Positions 35,201 to 45,241 are shown, numbered from the stretch's first letter. The stretch: DNA of 64,000 nt from Neocallimastix lanati (nom. inval.) (GCA_016946835.1 JACVTC010000084.1:295501-359500), one strand, 5' to 3'. Numbers and translations: made by a program. Notes: generated by a model from the letters alone, not told the origin.

Positions 35201-36072
35201 ATAATTCCTTCTGAGTATTCTTCATCTTGTGTTGCTAGTTGGATTCTTCCACGACTTTTTCCAACTGTTTCATGTTCACCAGGTAATTTATCAAAATACT
35301 GCTTAGTAACGATGCTTAGGTTACTACAAGAATCAATTAAAAGTTTTCCTAGTACTCCGTCAACACTTGCATCAACCATTGCTAAGTCTTCTTCGGCTAC
35401 TTCATTACTTTTACTTATGTAGCTATGGTCATAGTTATTTACTAATAAAGTTCGTGCTATTACATTGTCTACAGTTCCAATTATTTTAGACTTTTCTAAC
35501 TTTAAACCTTGAGTTAATTGTGAACGAATTTTAGGACATGCATTCAAGAGTTGACCTATCGTAATACTGGATTTAAGATTATTTAAATCATCCATAATAT
35601 TGTAAGGTTCCTTATTATTCATCATTTTGATATTCCTTTTTACTAATTGAGTATTTCCATTATTAGTTTCCTTAGTTTTTGTTGAAATTAATTTTTCCAA
35701 AGTATTAGTTTTATTTTGTTGATTATCTTTATTCATTTTTATATCTTCTATTTCATTATCGATTACAAGTATATCTTCAGATTCAACTTTTTCCTTTCCT
35801 TTTGATGAATAATTGTTGTTTTCTTCTTTACTTTCTCTTACTCTTGTCATATTTCTTAATTCCTTTTCTTTTTGTTTTTCTTTGTTAATATTTGGTTGAG
35901 TTAAAATTGAAGGAAGTATTTGATTTTTATAAACTTTATTTGGTTTATTATGCAGCTCATTTTCTTTCTTCTTTCTTAAAGCAGGAGTTGCGAAAGGACG
36001 TGGATTATCTTTTAAACTTTTATGTACTTTCTTGGAATTATTTTCTTCTTTTTCGCTGTTATTATCATTCAT
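32257..36072 (-). CDS. Pol polyprotein of B2 (PR-RT-RNase H-IN)
   Basis: 1271 residues from the first Met; the frame is open a further ~190 nt up to the frameshift site at 36261, so the real product is a Gag-Pol fusion. A charged N-terminal linker is followed by the protease motif LLIDSCSNLS (~246), RT (WRLCIDYRKVND, MPFGLTGAPSTFQ, FIDD ~600), RNase H (RTDASYNGIGGVLLQ, ~744), integrase zinc finger (H-N-I-G-H...CEKCQ, ~930-970) and DDE residues in LGLDIIGP (~996), TTDNGVQF (~1055) and ESNGLTENRN (~1090), then a C-terminal GPF-type module. No chromodomain. All catalytic motifs are intact. The integrase is the likely reader of the tRNA target. The RT active site is FIDD rather than YxDD. Confidence 0.95.
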   Translation of the reverse strand: MNDNNSEKEENNSKKVHKSLKDNPRPFATPALRKKKENELHNKPNKVYKNQILPSILTQPNINKEKQKEKELRNMTRVRESKEENNNYSSKGKEKVESEDILVIDNEIEDIKMNKDNQQNKTNTLEKLISTKTKETNNGNTQLVKRNIKMMNNKEPYNIMDDLNNLKSSITIGQLLNACPKIRSQLTQGLKLEKSKIIGTVDNVIARTLLVNNYDHSYISKSNEVAEEDLAMVDASVDGVLGKLLIDSCSNLSIVTKQYFDKLPGEHETVGKSRGRIQLATQDEEYSEGIIVRLPVKINNYEFNADFRIIEKEDSFYDMLINFKTQIDHCLFIHPTLNSLCKLLSESEYEEIAKINNQYYDEESIICTIRKVKETNNEKEIIKELTPMEFIESDEFLSTLNKDYKEQIIKILKEMIDIVATSTEELTPSKLSPHKIRLKANSKPVKLRSYRLTKLKSDILKEELTKLIKKGLIEPSCSEWSSPVVLILKHNGKWRLCIDYRKVNDITEKDSYSVPYIDEIFDSLGGAKIFTTLDLFSGFHQILMDEESVEVTTFTTKFGNYQFKVMPFGLTGAPSTFQREMNKILFPFIGEFVYVFIDDVLIYSKSIEEHLIHIKQVLEVFKENKLKINIEKCHFLQTEVDVLGHKLTTKGLSPMESKITAIKKWEAPSSIHELRSFLGAIGYYRDFIPKYAQITSPLCKLLKKNTKYEWNKEQQESFELLKEKLINAPILKFPSFDKPFIIRTDASYNGIGGVLLQKEEETGKEHPIHFISRSLQKAEKNYGITDLEGTALFCCMTKFKSYIEGNPLPTTIYTDHKPLVGLFKNKEPLNARQTRWCLTASMLGINIKYESGKKNVLADALSRMKSKEERKILLTKITNGNNEELLSKVIKEFINEKFTVIDGEDYFIDNGNYRKLITDENERFKLILEAHNIGHEGYYKTYQRLKKNFYWNHMIKDIKRIVSNCEKCQLNRPQPYPEPTENHPTKVEGPFVHLGLDIIGPLPKTRNNNQYIIVTVDYFTKWVEAEPTENITSSDIIKFLINVFARHGVPQVITTDNGVQFTSDMTKIFLDLYDVYVKFVATYHPESNGLTENRNKEIGKLLRLLGRKNQDWDEVLPSALWALRTTKNTATGHSSFELVYGREDQQPYDIAIRTIENAGKSYDEILMEKFVRHYQWTREACENVKNANKYWATRREEQISMKKGKELKAGDLVLVRNFSRTKLEPYYNGPFKILKIQFNTATLIDQKTGKQLDRNVHFKNLVKFNSAYREA

Positions 36073-36233
36073 TTTTCTTTTTATAGCATTTATAATGATA
36101 TCATCCTCACTTTCAGTTGTGTCACTAAAATCAGATTCTTCAGATTCTTCGTTAAAGGAATTATTATCAATTGGAGTATTCTTAGTAAAAGTATTATTTT
36201 GTAAATTATTTAATGAAGCTATTGTTTTGTCAT

Positions 36234-36267
36234 TGGGAGTGCTTCTGCTCCCATTTAGAAGTTTAAA
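36234..36267 (-). promoter_or_regulatory. B2 gag-pol -1 frameshift signal
   Basis: Heptamer T TTA AAC (36261-36267), 7-nt spacer, hairpin TGGGAG/CTCCCA with an 8-nt loop (36234-36253). The gag stop is 36255-36257. The -1 frame is open into pol. Confidence 0.9.
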
Positions 36268-37166
36268 GACTTTTTGGAATATATTTCTTTTTTATTTTTT
36301 TCCATAATCTTATTTAATTGAGGACAATAGTATGAGTAATGACCTTCTTCCTTACAGAAGAAGCAAGTTTTAACAGATAAATTTCTCATTTTCTGGGTTG
36401 ATTCTTCTATAATATCTTGAGGTTTCGGTTTATTATTTGTTTGATTTATTTGGAAAGTTTCGTTTCTTCTTTTAGGATAAAGTCTTGAAGTAGTACTGTT
36501 TTGATTATTTTGATTATGTTGGGAATTATTAACATTATAGGTATTAATATTATTGTTCCTTACAGAAAGTCTATCTACTTTCTCGGCAATTTTGAAAGCT
36601 TTATCCATACTTATATCATCTTTAAGGGATAATTTCTTCCAGGCTTCATAATTATTTTGAATAGAATCAATATAATCTAGTACACCAATGCGCTTTCTTC
36701 TCTTTTTATCAAGTTTAGTGTACAAAGTTCTATATCTTACATTAAAGTCTTTAATCTTTTCGTTTCTTTTAATTCGCATTGCACGAAGTTCTTTAAGAAG
36801 TAAATTTTGGTCTTCTTTAATACCGTAAAAATTTTCAAGACTTGAAATAATTTTTTCAAGGGAAGGAAATTTAATATCATCATCAACATTTTCTTCTTCA
36901 TCATCTTCTTCTTCTTCATCTGATGAATCATCACTTTCATCATCACTATCTTCTCCCAAATCTTCAATAACGCGTTGTACTTCACCAGAGCTGGTAAGTA
37001 AACAAGCATTAAATATTGTTTCTGGATCTGTAATACCTTGTATCTTGATCCAAAGTTTTAATTCAGTAGCCCAGGACTTAATATCCAAATTGTCCTTGCT
37101 AAGTTTCACAATATCTCTTAATTCTTTTTTCAATTCTTTAAAGCTCAAAGTTGTTTCCTTGGACAT
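36255..37166 (-). CDS. Gag of element B2
   Basis: About 303 residues from MSKETTLSF. Same architecture as B1 Gag: capsid-like helical region, acidic insert (DEEEEDDEEENVDDD), Asn/Gln-rich linker and one zinc knuckle CFFCKEEGHYSYYC, ending KKSLNF at the slippery site. Differences from B1 are few (a shortened acidic run and extra Asn codons). An upstream in-frame Met exists at 37232, but MSKETT is the start shared with B1. Confidence 0.93.
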   Translation of the reverse strand: MSKETTLSFKELKKELRDIVKLSKDNLDIKSWATELKLWIKIQGITDPETIFNACLLTSSGEVQRVIEDLGEDSDDESDDSSDEEEEDDEEENVDDDIKFPSLEKIISSLENFYGIKEDQNLLLKELRAMRIKRNEKIKDFNVRYRTLYTKLDKKRRKRIGVLDYIDSIQNNYEAWKKLSLKDDISMDKAFKIAEKVDRLSVRNNNINTYNVNNSQHNQNNQNSTTSRLYPKRRNETFQINQTNNKPKPQDIIEESTQKMRNLSVKTCFFCKEEGHYSYYCPQLNKIMEKNKKEIYSKKSLNF

Positions 37167-37342
37167 TTTGTTTAAATATTTCTTGTTGTATATTAATGAG
37201 GTGATTAAATAAGAATAAATTTGGAAATACAACTTTAAAAATATAATTTAATAGGTAATTTAATATCGAATCAATTTTTAAAACAATATATTTTAGTAAC
37301 TTTTGAAAATAATAATTTTATTTGCTTTCTTTAGTAGATATA

Positions 37343-37655
37343 AGCTCGAAATCCTTATCGACAACTTAGTAGAAATTATAAAGCACGAGGTTCTTTTCGA
37401 CCACTTTATTAAGAATAATTTTTAAGTTCGAAATCTTTATCGACAACTCAATAGAATAATTTTTAAGTTCGAAATCTTTATCGACAACTCAATGGAATAA
37501 TTTTAAGTTCGAAATCTTTATCGACAACTCAATGGAATAATTTTAAGTTCGAAATCTTTATCGACAACTTAATAGAATAATTTTAAGTTCGAAATCTTTA
37601 TCGACAACTTAATAGAATATTTTTCAAGCTCGAAACCTTTATCGACCACTTGAAT
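37343..37655 (-). repeat. Tandem ~40-bp repeat in B2 leader
   Basis: About seven imperfect copies of the unit seen in B1; the extra units account for most of the leader length difference. Confidence 0.85.
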
Positions 37656-37822
37656 TTTGTAATTTAGTATATTTGTAGTAATAAATTTAGAAGCAAAGTT
37701 TTATTTATTATTTTCACCTTTCAAAAAATTTTTCTTTTTAAACGATAAATATTGTATTGTTATAGCTAATAAAATTATTAATTAATTATAATTATTAAAT
37801 ACAAAAAAATAATCTTTATTGT

Positions 37823-37982
37823 CGTACAATCTGATAGTACACACTGTCTGACGTACAGCTTACCTAATGGTGTCATGCCACGCGTGTGCCACGATTACTA
37901 TATTCAATATAAAATATAGCAGTTCAGAGCCTACTAGCCCAATTACTATGTAGGATAAACTTAATCCGATAATCTATGTACG
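37823..37982 (-). other. Structured leader RNA domain of B2
   Basis: 160 nt, nearly identical to 18985-19144, with the same CGTACA/TGTACG closing stem and inner hairpin. Confidence 0.6.
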
Positions 37983-38229
37983 GAATAAAAAAAATTTTAA
38001 AAGTATTCAATAATATTTTTATTAACTAATAAAAATTAACTAAAAACACAATATTTTCAAAGTAAATTAAGATTCTTTTACAGGAATTATTAAACAAATA
38101 AAGTATCAGTAATAAAAAAAAATAAAAAAAATTTAAATGGCGAAGTTAGCCAAAGTCTGATACTTTATATAATAAAGTGCCTTATAACTAGCACAAAGAA
38201 AAGTAAAAAAAAATATATATAAAAAAAAC

Positions 38230-38465
38230 AATCTTACGCCTTCGGTGACGTAAGCTCCTTATTCGCCAGTGCTTGGAAAGTACCCGCACCTTCGTGTGTT
38301 GAAACGTTGAAGGCTGAACTATTATTACCGGGTCGGTAACCAAATACCTTCGTCTACTTTCCAATTAATCTCCAAATTAACTACTATTCAATAACCTACT
38401 ATGAATAGAGTTAATTTGTTGCTATCTGAGAATACACTGTGTATGAGCTCTATCCGCTCCTTGTT
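38230..38465 (-). other. Second structured leader region of B2
   Basis: Same stems as 19391-19620. The hairpin at 38374-38417 pairs AAATTAAC/GTTAATTT and CTATTC/GAATAG, where B1 has AAAATA/TATTTT and CTATTAT/ATAATAG around the same loop AATAACCTACTAT, that is, compensatory change. The primer-proximal stem-loop follows at 38545-38597. Confidence 0.55.
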
Positions 38466-38655
38466 ATAATTTTACAAAATTTGTTTTTTTAGAATCTTAA
38501 TTTTACTTATTTAAAAAAAATTTTTTTTTTTTTATATATATATATCAAACAAGCGCCATAGGTTAATCAAAGGATTAACGACTTACTTGTTTATCAATAT
38601 AAAATAAAAAAAATTAAAAAAAATCTATGTTATTTACTATTATTTCTATTTAATT

Positions 38656-38672
38656 CCCCGATATCTCCACCA
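38656..38672 (-). other. tRNA primer-binding site of B2
   Basis: Minus strand TGGTGGAGATATCGGGG, six nt from the LTR; same as B1. Confidence 0.78.
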
Positions 38673-38678
38673 TATAAA

Positions 38679-38987
38679 TGTTAAGGTTTTAGAGAATTAA
38701 ATAAAAATAAAGTAAACAAACACAAATTTTATTTATTTATTTATTTTATTTATTTATTTTTTTTTTATTTGATTTTATTTTATCATTTTTAAAAATTGGT
38801 AGCAAAATTTACAACTATTTATACTTTTTTTCAAGGCATAAAAGTTGTTCTTGCCACTAAATTACATTTTATTATTATTTTTCTTTTTATATATAAAAAC
38901 TATTAAATTTAAATTGATTTTTGTAATCAATTATATAAAATTTAATTATAACAATATAAATAAAATACATTTATAATATTAATAAAA

Positions 38988-39032
<45 letters not shown>

Positions 39033-39525
39033 CTTTTTATAATCTATCTAAAATATTACTAATAAGAATTTATTTAATTGGCTAAAATTTTTATTACAAT
39101 CTGTTAAAATATTCAAATAAAAATAAAAATACTATTCTAATATAAAGGTTTTTAATAAAATAAAATATTTGTCAATATAAAATAAAACATTTCGATATAA
39201 AATTTTATAATAAAAGTTAAAATATAATATATAAATTTTTAATTATCAATATATAAAAATATTATTAATACAAATTTTCATTATTAATATAAAAAAAAAT
39301 AAGATTTATTATTAATATTGCTAATATAAGTTTTAAATATATAAAAATATTACTATTAATATAAGATTTAATATAAAAATATAAAGTTTAATATAATTTT
39401 TGATTTAATTTTTGATCTTTGGATTTAAAAATTTATTAAAGTACAAAAATAATAATGTACACATAATGTATTAGAAATAAATCGTAGATTTAATTAAGAA
39501 TGCATTATTTAGTACATTCTTATCA
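38679..39525 (-). repeat. B2 5' LTR
   Basis: 847 bp; minus-strand TATAAATA at 38816-38823. Ends 14 bp before tRNA-iMet 3. Confidence 0.92.
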
Positions 39526-39539
39526 ACCAAAACGAAGGA

Positions 39540-39611
39540 AGCAGCGTAGCGCAGTGGAAGCGTGGTGGGCTCATAACCCACAGGTCGTATGATCGAAACA
39601 TACCGCTGCTA
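39540..39611 (+). tRNA. Initiator tRNA-Met (CAT), copy 3
   Basis: Identical to copy 1 over all 72 nt. The 5' flank ACCAAAACGAAGGA is shared with copy 4, and element B2 has inserted in it. Confidence 0.97.
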
Positions 39612-39692
39612 AGTGAACTATATTTTTTTTAAGATTTATTTATTTAATTTACTTCTTTTATTTTTAATTTATAAAAAAACTAAAACTAAAAA

Positions 39693-39913
39693 AATAACAC
39701 TAACACTAACACAAACAATAACAATGCTAATAATAATAACAATAACAATAACAATAACAATAACAATAACAATAACAATAACAATAACAATAACAATAAC
39801 AATAACAATAACAAAAACAATAACAATAACAATAACAATAACAATAACAATAACAATAACAATAACAATAACAATAACAATAACAATAACAATAACAATA
39901 ACAATAACAATAA

Positions 39914-39945
<32 letters not shown>

Positions 39946-39979
39946 TAAAAATAAAAATAAAAATAAAAATAAAAATAAA

Positions 39980-40010
<31 letters not shown>

Positions 40011-40126
40011 TAAAAATAAAAATAAAAATAAAAATAAAAATAAAAATAAAAATAAAAATAAAAATAAAAATAAAAATAAAAATAAAAATAAAAATAAAAA
40101 TAAAAATAAAAATAAAAATAAAAATA
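39693..40126. repeat. Two-phase microsatellite after tRNA-iMet 3
   Basis: About 220 bp of (ACAATA)n followed by about 210 bp of (AATAAA)n. Reads as Thr-Ile or poly-Leu frames, which are artefacts. Confidence 0.92.
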
Positions 40127-40208
40127 TGAAAACTTATCTAGGTTTTTCTATCTAATCTTTTCCTAGATAAGAGATTTGTTAAGATTAGAAAATCCTTTCT
40201 TATTTAAC
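40127..40208. repeat. LTR E fragment after microsatellite 3
   Basis: Same junction and sequence as 48152-48233 ('tatgaaaacttatctagg...'), homologous to 26378 on. The rest of the tRNA unit (ORFs A/B) is missing, so units 3 and 4 share a derived truncation. Confidence 0.65.
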
Positions 40209-40806
40209 TGATACAATATAAGTAATAAAGTATCAGATTTCTATTTATAACGAGGTCGAGCAAATAGGGAATTTGTAAAATAATATATTCCAACTCAAAG
40301 ATAATAAATAATAATTTACACAAATAATAAAATTTATTTATTTCTTTTTAAATCTTGTTTTTATTTATTTATTTATTTTACATAAATTATTACAATTATA
40401 TTTATATTCCTCTGAATATAATGATTTTTATCTATCTCTAATAATTCAATTTATATTAATATCTTAATAATAATTTTACTTATAATTGTAGGATTCAACT
40501 CTTATCCTTTAACTATAAGTAATTACTTAATTATTTAAACTAAACTATAAGTTCTCTAAAACTATTATTTTATTCAATTAGAATTTTTAAAACAACAAGA
40601 AAAACTCTCTCTTTAACTTTTATTTCATTCTCTTCTTTTAAATTTATTAATTAATTTTATCTTGAATATTATTGGCTGTCTAATTAATTTTTAATCTATT
40701 TTTATAATGATTTAGTATATTATATATTGTAATTATTTTTCACTATATTATTATAGGATTTTCTCTTTTGTTAATTTTCTTGCGTATTTCTAGCTGTATT
40801 GTATCA
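40209..40806. repeat. Solo LTR Y
   Basis: 598 bp with inverted ends TGATACAATA...TATTGTATCA. The flanks TAAC and ACCA do not match, so it may have been joined by deletion. No ORF. Confidence 0.6.
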
Positions 40807-40814
40807 ACCAAAAC

Positions 40815-41372
40815 TGTAACAGATACATGGTAACTTCAAGCCTATCCAATGATAGTTCTTTGGTTACGTAACGTATCTCTAAACAGCTAGCAATTTCGGC
40901 TAATCAAATAAAATCTTTTATTACTTTCGTACATTAAATTTTATTATTTTATAAATAATTATATAGTTAAATATTTATTTAAATATATTTTATTTAGTGA
41001 TTAGTAAACTAAGTTAAATTAAATTATTTACCAATCATAATATTATTGACATGTATAAATAATAATTGAACTTGTAACTGTAACGCACTAGCGTTACTAT
41101 TAACGTAAATTGTTATTATAAATATTAATATTGATAAATAAAAATATAATTATTAAATAAAAAATATTACTCAGTATAAGCCCAGTAACTGATAACAAAT
41201 AGAGTTATAAAGTACTGCGCTATACTCTAGTGTAATAAGAAATAATAATTATAGAATTAATTAATTTAGTGTTTATTATTAACAACTCGAATAGAGAGGT
41301 GTTAAGTTATTTTAGCCTTTAGATTTAATTATTATTCGTTATTTTAGTTAATAATAAACTTACCTTTTACCA
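40815..41372 (+). repeat. Solo LTR D, copy 2
   Basis: 558 bp, same length and nearly the same sequence as 30040-30597. AAAC on the left (40811-40814) is repeated at the right once element C is removed: a perfect 4-bp duplication in the tRNA 5' flank. Confidence 0.85.
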
Positions 41373-41373
41373 A

Positions 41374-42348
41374 TGATTTATACCTAATATTCTTAATCTA
41401 CAAAAATTAAATTTTGCAGAAGTGAATAAAAGGATAAATACTGAATAAAAATTGATTTAAGGGATTTAAAAAAAATAAATATGTTTTATTATTAAACACA
41501 AAAATGTTTTATTAAAAAAATTTATTTTTATTTTAATATTAATCTTTATTTATTTAATAATTAATTTTGTTTAAATTAATAAAATAATTGTTAAAAACTA
41601 ATAAAATAATAAAATGAAATATTTATTATTTATACTAATTTATTTTAAATTTTAATAATAAAATTGATTATTAATAACTAATAAAATATTTATAATAATT
41701 TATTAACTAATTAATAATCATACTTTTTGATTATTAAAACTAATAAAATATTTATAATAATTTATTAAATAATTAATAATAAAGAATAATTTATAAGAAA
41801 TATTTACATGTTTTTATATTTTTCTTTGATTTTAAACTATTTACATTAAAAATAATAAAATTAATAAAAGAGAAATAAAGAATAATTTATTATTAAATTA
41901 AACAATATTTACAATTAAAATGTTAATAAAGATGAGTTTTAAAATGTTATTTTAATTATAATTTGTTTATAAAAGTTGAGTTATAAAATAAATAAAATAA
42001 TCATTATTTTAAATAAAAGTAACTTAAAAAATTATTTAACTAGTTAATTTTAATTTTGAGATGTTTATAAGTTTGTTTATTTGTTATTTATAATTTATTA
42101 AATTTGTTTATTATTTTGTTTGTTTGTTGTTTTAGAAAAATATTATTTATTAATTTATTTTAGTTTTTAATTAAAATTATTAATGATTAATTAATTTATT
42201 ATTATTTTATTTTAATTATCTTTATTTAATTAATTTTTCTTAAATATGGATTTAATTTTTTGTTTAGAATGGATTAATTTTTGGGTTAAGTTAGACAGAA
42301 TTTGTTTTTTTATTATTTATTTTAATTTAATAATTTTGTTATTTATCA
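41374..42348 (-). repeat. C 3' LTR
   Basis: 975 bp, plus-strand ends TGATTTATAC...TTATTTATCA. Confidence 0.92.
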
Positions 42349-42476
42349 ATTTCTCGGCCCTTAAGAGTCAACTTCGTCCCTTGAAGTTGTATCATTTTCT
42401 TGTAGTACATAAGGGAAAACATTTTTTATATGAACATTTCTTTTAAGGAGTTTTCCTGTTTGTGGATCTTCAAGAA
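42349..42476 (-). pseudogene. Integrase C-terminal remnant in element C
   Basis: Minus-strand reading gives LILEDPQTGKLLKRNVHIKN, then DTTSRDEV near the end. It matches the last ~40 residues of the element 6 pol (DPQTGEVMDRNVHKKN...TSRDEV). It lies in a different frame from the upstream ORF, marking the scar of the deletion that removed the integrase. Confidence 0.75.
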
Positions 42477-43871
42477 TTAAAGTGTTGTTTCAGAGTCTTT
42501 TGATGATAGTCTTGAAAGTGCATCATCGAAAAGATTTCTTTTTCTTTTTTGATAAACTAGGTTGGTTTTGTATTTATTGAATTCTTCTATCCAACGAGCA
42601 TGTCTATTGTTGTTAGGAATATTTTTCTTGAGCAAACCTAAAAGTGGCTTATAATCAGTTATAGATTTTATTGGTTTGTTATAGTTGATTGACAATGTCC
42701 TACTTAAACAACAAATTGGGTGTTCTAATTTGTCTTCCTCCTTTTGCAAAAGAGTACTTCCGATACCTTTATTCTTTTCTATTATTATTGCATTACACAT
42801 AGGCGTCTTTAAAGATGTATGGTTATTATATATTTCAGTTATTCTTTTAATTCCTTTTTTTGTTTTTTGATATAAGCAATCATCATCTGGATCAATGTAG
42901 AGTCTGTACTTCTTTTGTATACCTCTTCCTAATATAATATTAAAGAATGGATTTGTATAATCTATTATATAAAATTTTTCATTCACAGTTAAGTTATTAT
43001 TTATAGTTAATTTTAAATTTATATAAGAATTAGTATGGAGTATTGTACCATCGGCAATTGTAATAGTTTCAGAAAAGTCGCAATGATTAATAGTTACATT
43101 TTCTAATTCTTTTAGAGAATTTTTTGTTATAATATTAATGTTTGCACCAGTATCAAAAAGTATCTTAACCATTTTATTTCCAATTTTTCCGCACAAAATA
43201 GGAATATTTAAATTTTGAATGGAATAAAGTATTTTTTCAACTCGTGGTTTACAACCTTGTTCTAGATCTTTTCTTATAGATGGACTAGCTGATAATAATT
43301 GTGTTAGGCTTATTTTAGGATATAAATTATTGGCTTCTTCTAGAATATTGAATTTATTTTCAGGTTTTAACATTTGTATTTCGGTCATGTTTCGCTTACC
43401 TTTTGTTTTAACTTTTTCTGGTATAGTATTTGAATTATTATCTTGATAATTATTTTCATTAGGAGTATTGGGTTGGGGTTTGTCAAAATTGGTTGCACGA
43501 ACACTTTCACTATTATTATTAGATTCTTCATGCGTAATATTATTATTAGATAAATCCATGTCTTCTATATCATTTGTAATTTCTCTTCTTCTTTTATCTC
43601 TAATGGCTTTCTTCTGTTGTTTAACAGCTTTTATATTTGGTTGATTTAGAATGGAAGGTTTTACTATAGATTTATTACTTGGTGATATTTTATTTTTATC
43701 CAATGCATTCTTACTTAGTGATTTTCTCTTTTGGGCTGCATTAATCATATAATTATTGTTTCCTTCATATTCTATAGTATTTTCTTGATCATAGTTGTTT
43801 GTTGCAATTTTATTTATCTCGGGAGATTGCGTACTCCCGATAACTAATTTAAATGGTTTAATTCTGGACAT
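42477..43871 (-). CDS. Protease-RNase H remnant ORF of element C
   Basis: 464 residues in the -1 frame of gag. A charged Asn-rich linker leads to a retroviral-type aspartic protease (ILFDTGANINIITK, ~residue 240). There is then no RT at all. Directly after the protease comes a shrunken RNase H: GIGSTLLQKEEDKLEHPICCLSRTL, ITDYKPLLGLLKK and DALSRLSSK are recognisable, but the catalytic TDAS Asp and the ITDLEG block are gone, so it should be catalytically dead. The frame has stayed open, so this Gag-PR-dead-RNase H fusion may still be made. The Met at 43871 overlaps gag; entry by frameshift at 43847 is more likely. Confidence 0.85.
   Translation of the reverse strand: MSRIKPFKLVIGSTQSPEINKIATNNYDQENTIEYEGNNNYMINAAQKRKSLSKNALDKNKISPSNKSIVKPSILNQPNIKAVKQQKKAIRDKRRREITNDIEDMDLSNNNITHEESNNNSESVRATNFDKPQPNTPNENNYQDNNSNTIPEKVKTKGKRNMTEIQMLKPENKFNILEEANNLYPKISLTQLLSASPSIRKDLEQGCKPRVEKILYSIQNLNIPILCGKIGNKMVKILFDTGANINIITKNSLKELENVTINHCDFSETITIADGTILHTNSYINLKLTINNNLTVNEKFYIIDYTNPFFNIILGRGIQKKYRLYIDPDDDCLYQKTKKGIKRITEIYNNHTSLKTPMCNAIIIEKNKGIGSTLLQKEEDKLEHPICCLSRTLSINYNKPIKSITDYKPLLGLLKKNIPNNNRHARWIEEFNKYKTNLVYQKRKRNLFDDALSRLSSKDSETTL
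43819..43853 (-). promoter_or_regulatory. C gag-PR -1 frameshift signal
   Basis: Heptamer T TTA AAT (43847-43853) immediately followed by the gag TAG (43844-43846). Hairpin TCGGGAG/CTCCCGA, 7 bp, 8-nt loop (43819-43840), after 6 nt. Confidence 0.85.
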
Positions 43872-44772
43872 TCTTCAACAATGTGACCAATACGCTGACA
43901 ATTTATGCATAGGTTGATTTTTAAATCGGATAATTTTTTTGTTATATCATCTAGTTCTTTATCAGTGAATTGAGAACCTTTTAAAGTTGCTCTTCTCTGT
44001 TCGACTCCTTTGTTGAATTCTACAGGGTTGTAAAAATTTCTATTTGTAGTAAAATTGTTGTTATAGTTATTATTTCTAAATTTATTATTATAACTGGAAT
44101 TTTCATTAGTCCTAGTATTAGAGATAAAAGGAATTTTATTGTAATAATTAGTGTTAAAAGATCTAAAATTAGTATTTTTATTATTGTTATTATTAGTGTT
44201 ATTTAGATTCTTCTTTACATTTGAGAATTGAGTTTTAGATTTTGGTTTATTGTCTTCAAGAAGTTTAAGCATTTTTTCCTTTTTTGAAGTTATTTCCATT
44301 GCATCACTTAATTTAGTAGGTTCTGATTCTAACAAATACTCATACATTTTAGACCAGTTTCTAAATGCATTTATGTAGTATGGAGTACTAATATAATCCT
44401 TTCCATCTAATTGTAATTGATTTAAGAGTTGTAAGAATTTTGTATCGAAGTCGGAAACTTTTTCACCTTTCTTAATGGTTAATGTTGATATTTCCAAAAA
44501 TTTTACATTCTTTGGAGTACAAGGTTTAAATCTTTTCTTTAAGTTTTCTAAGATTATTTCATAAGAGTCAGCTTGTGCTTTATTTAAAGAATTTATAACA
44601 ATAGTTCTTGCTTTATCTGTAGTTACGGCAATTAAATATTCATTCTTTTCTTCGTTTTCAATTTTATATTTTCGACACCAATTTTCAAAGGCGAATTTCC
44701 ATTCTTCATATTGGACTTTTTCTTCACCTAATATTGGTAATCTACTAAAAGTAATAGCTTTGGTAGTTGTTT

Positions 44773-44776
<4 letters not shown>
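43844..44776 (-). CDS. Gag of element C
   Basis: 310 residues from METTTKAITF. A Ty3-type capsid region (WKFAFENWC..., ILENLKKRF, DFDTKFLQLLNQL) is followed by an Asn-rich linker (residues ~195-255) and a zinc knuckle CINCQRIGHIVEEC, ending LNHLN at the slippery site. Uninterrupted, so the element can supply its own particle protein. Confidence 0.92.
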
Positions 44777-44822
<46 letters not shown>

Positions 44823-44909
44823 TTGTTGTTAATTATTATTATTAGTAGTAGTAGTAATATTTCTAAAATTATTAATTCTTATTATCTTTAGTTTATCTTG
44901 AATGATTTC

Positions 44910-45095
44910 CCGTCCTTATAGTACGGTTGTAGAATAATACGACGTTTGGTCCCACTGATTATAGGAGTTTTACACTACGTCTACACCTAACGTAGATCTC
45001 TACTTATAATCAGCGCCTACTCCCCCGTATTGATTCTTATTCTACAGTCCGTTAGCTCTTACTGCAATAATACACTAGTATTAAGGGTAAGAGAT
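44910..45095 (-). other. Multi-hairpin leader RNA of element C, next to gag
   Basis: Nested perfect stems: TGTAGAATAA/TTATTCTACA (44928-44937 with 45037-45046), CTGATTATA/TATAATCAG (44955-44963 with 45005-45013) and CTACGT/ACGTAG (44975-44995). Adjacent CTCTTAC/GTAAGAG (45056-45093) encloses AATAC/GTATT. Only ~130 nt from the gag start; poly-T between. Confidence 0.55.
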
Positions 45096-45239
45096 TCCTA
45101 CTATAAGTATCAATCAGTCAAGAGAACAGAAGCAGTTCCTCCAACTAAAAAAAAATACTTCTTTTCTTTATTTGTTTTCCTTAATTTAAATTTTATTGTT
45201 TTCTAATTTTATTTTTTTTTTATTATATATTTATTTATT

Positions 45240-45241
<2 letters not shown>

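Larger units (their letters stand above)
31390..39525 (-). mobile_element. Complete Ty3/gypsy element B, copy 2, 14 bp upstream of tRNA-iMet 3
   Basis: An 8.1-kb intact element with LTRs of 849 and 847 bp that look nearly identical, and a perfect ACCA duplication (31386-31389, 39526-39529). Gag and pol frames are uninterrupted and joined by a -1 frameshift signal. Polypurine tract at 32239-32250. It lies head-on to tRNA-iMet 3, leaving 14 bp between LTR and tRNA. Best candidate for an active autonomous element in the window. Confidence 0.95.

Noticed and set aside
42246-42446. 66-codon plus-strand frame spanning LTR C and element interior
   Set aside because: Crosses the LTR boundary and is antisense to the integrase remnant.
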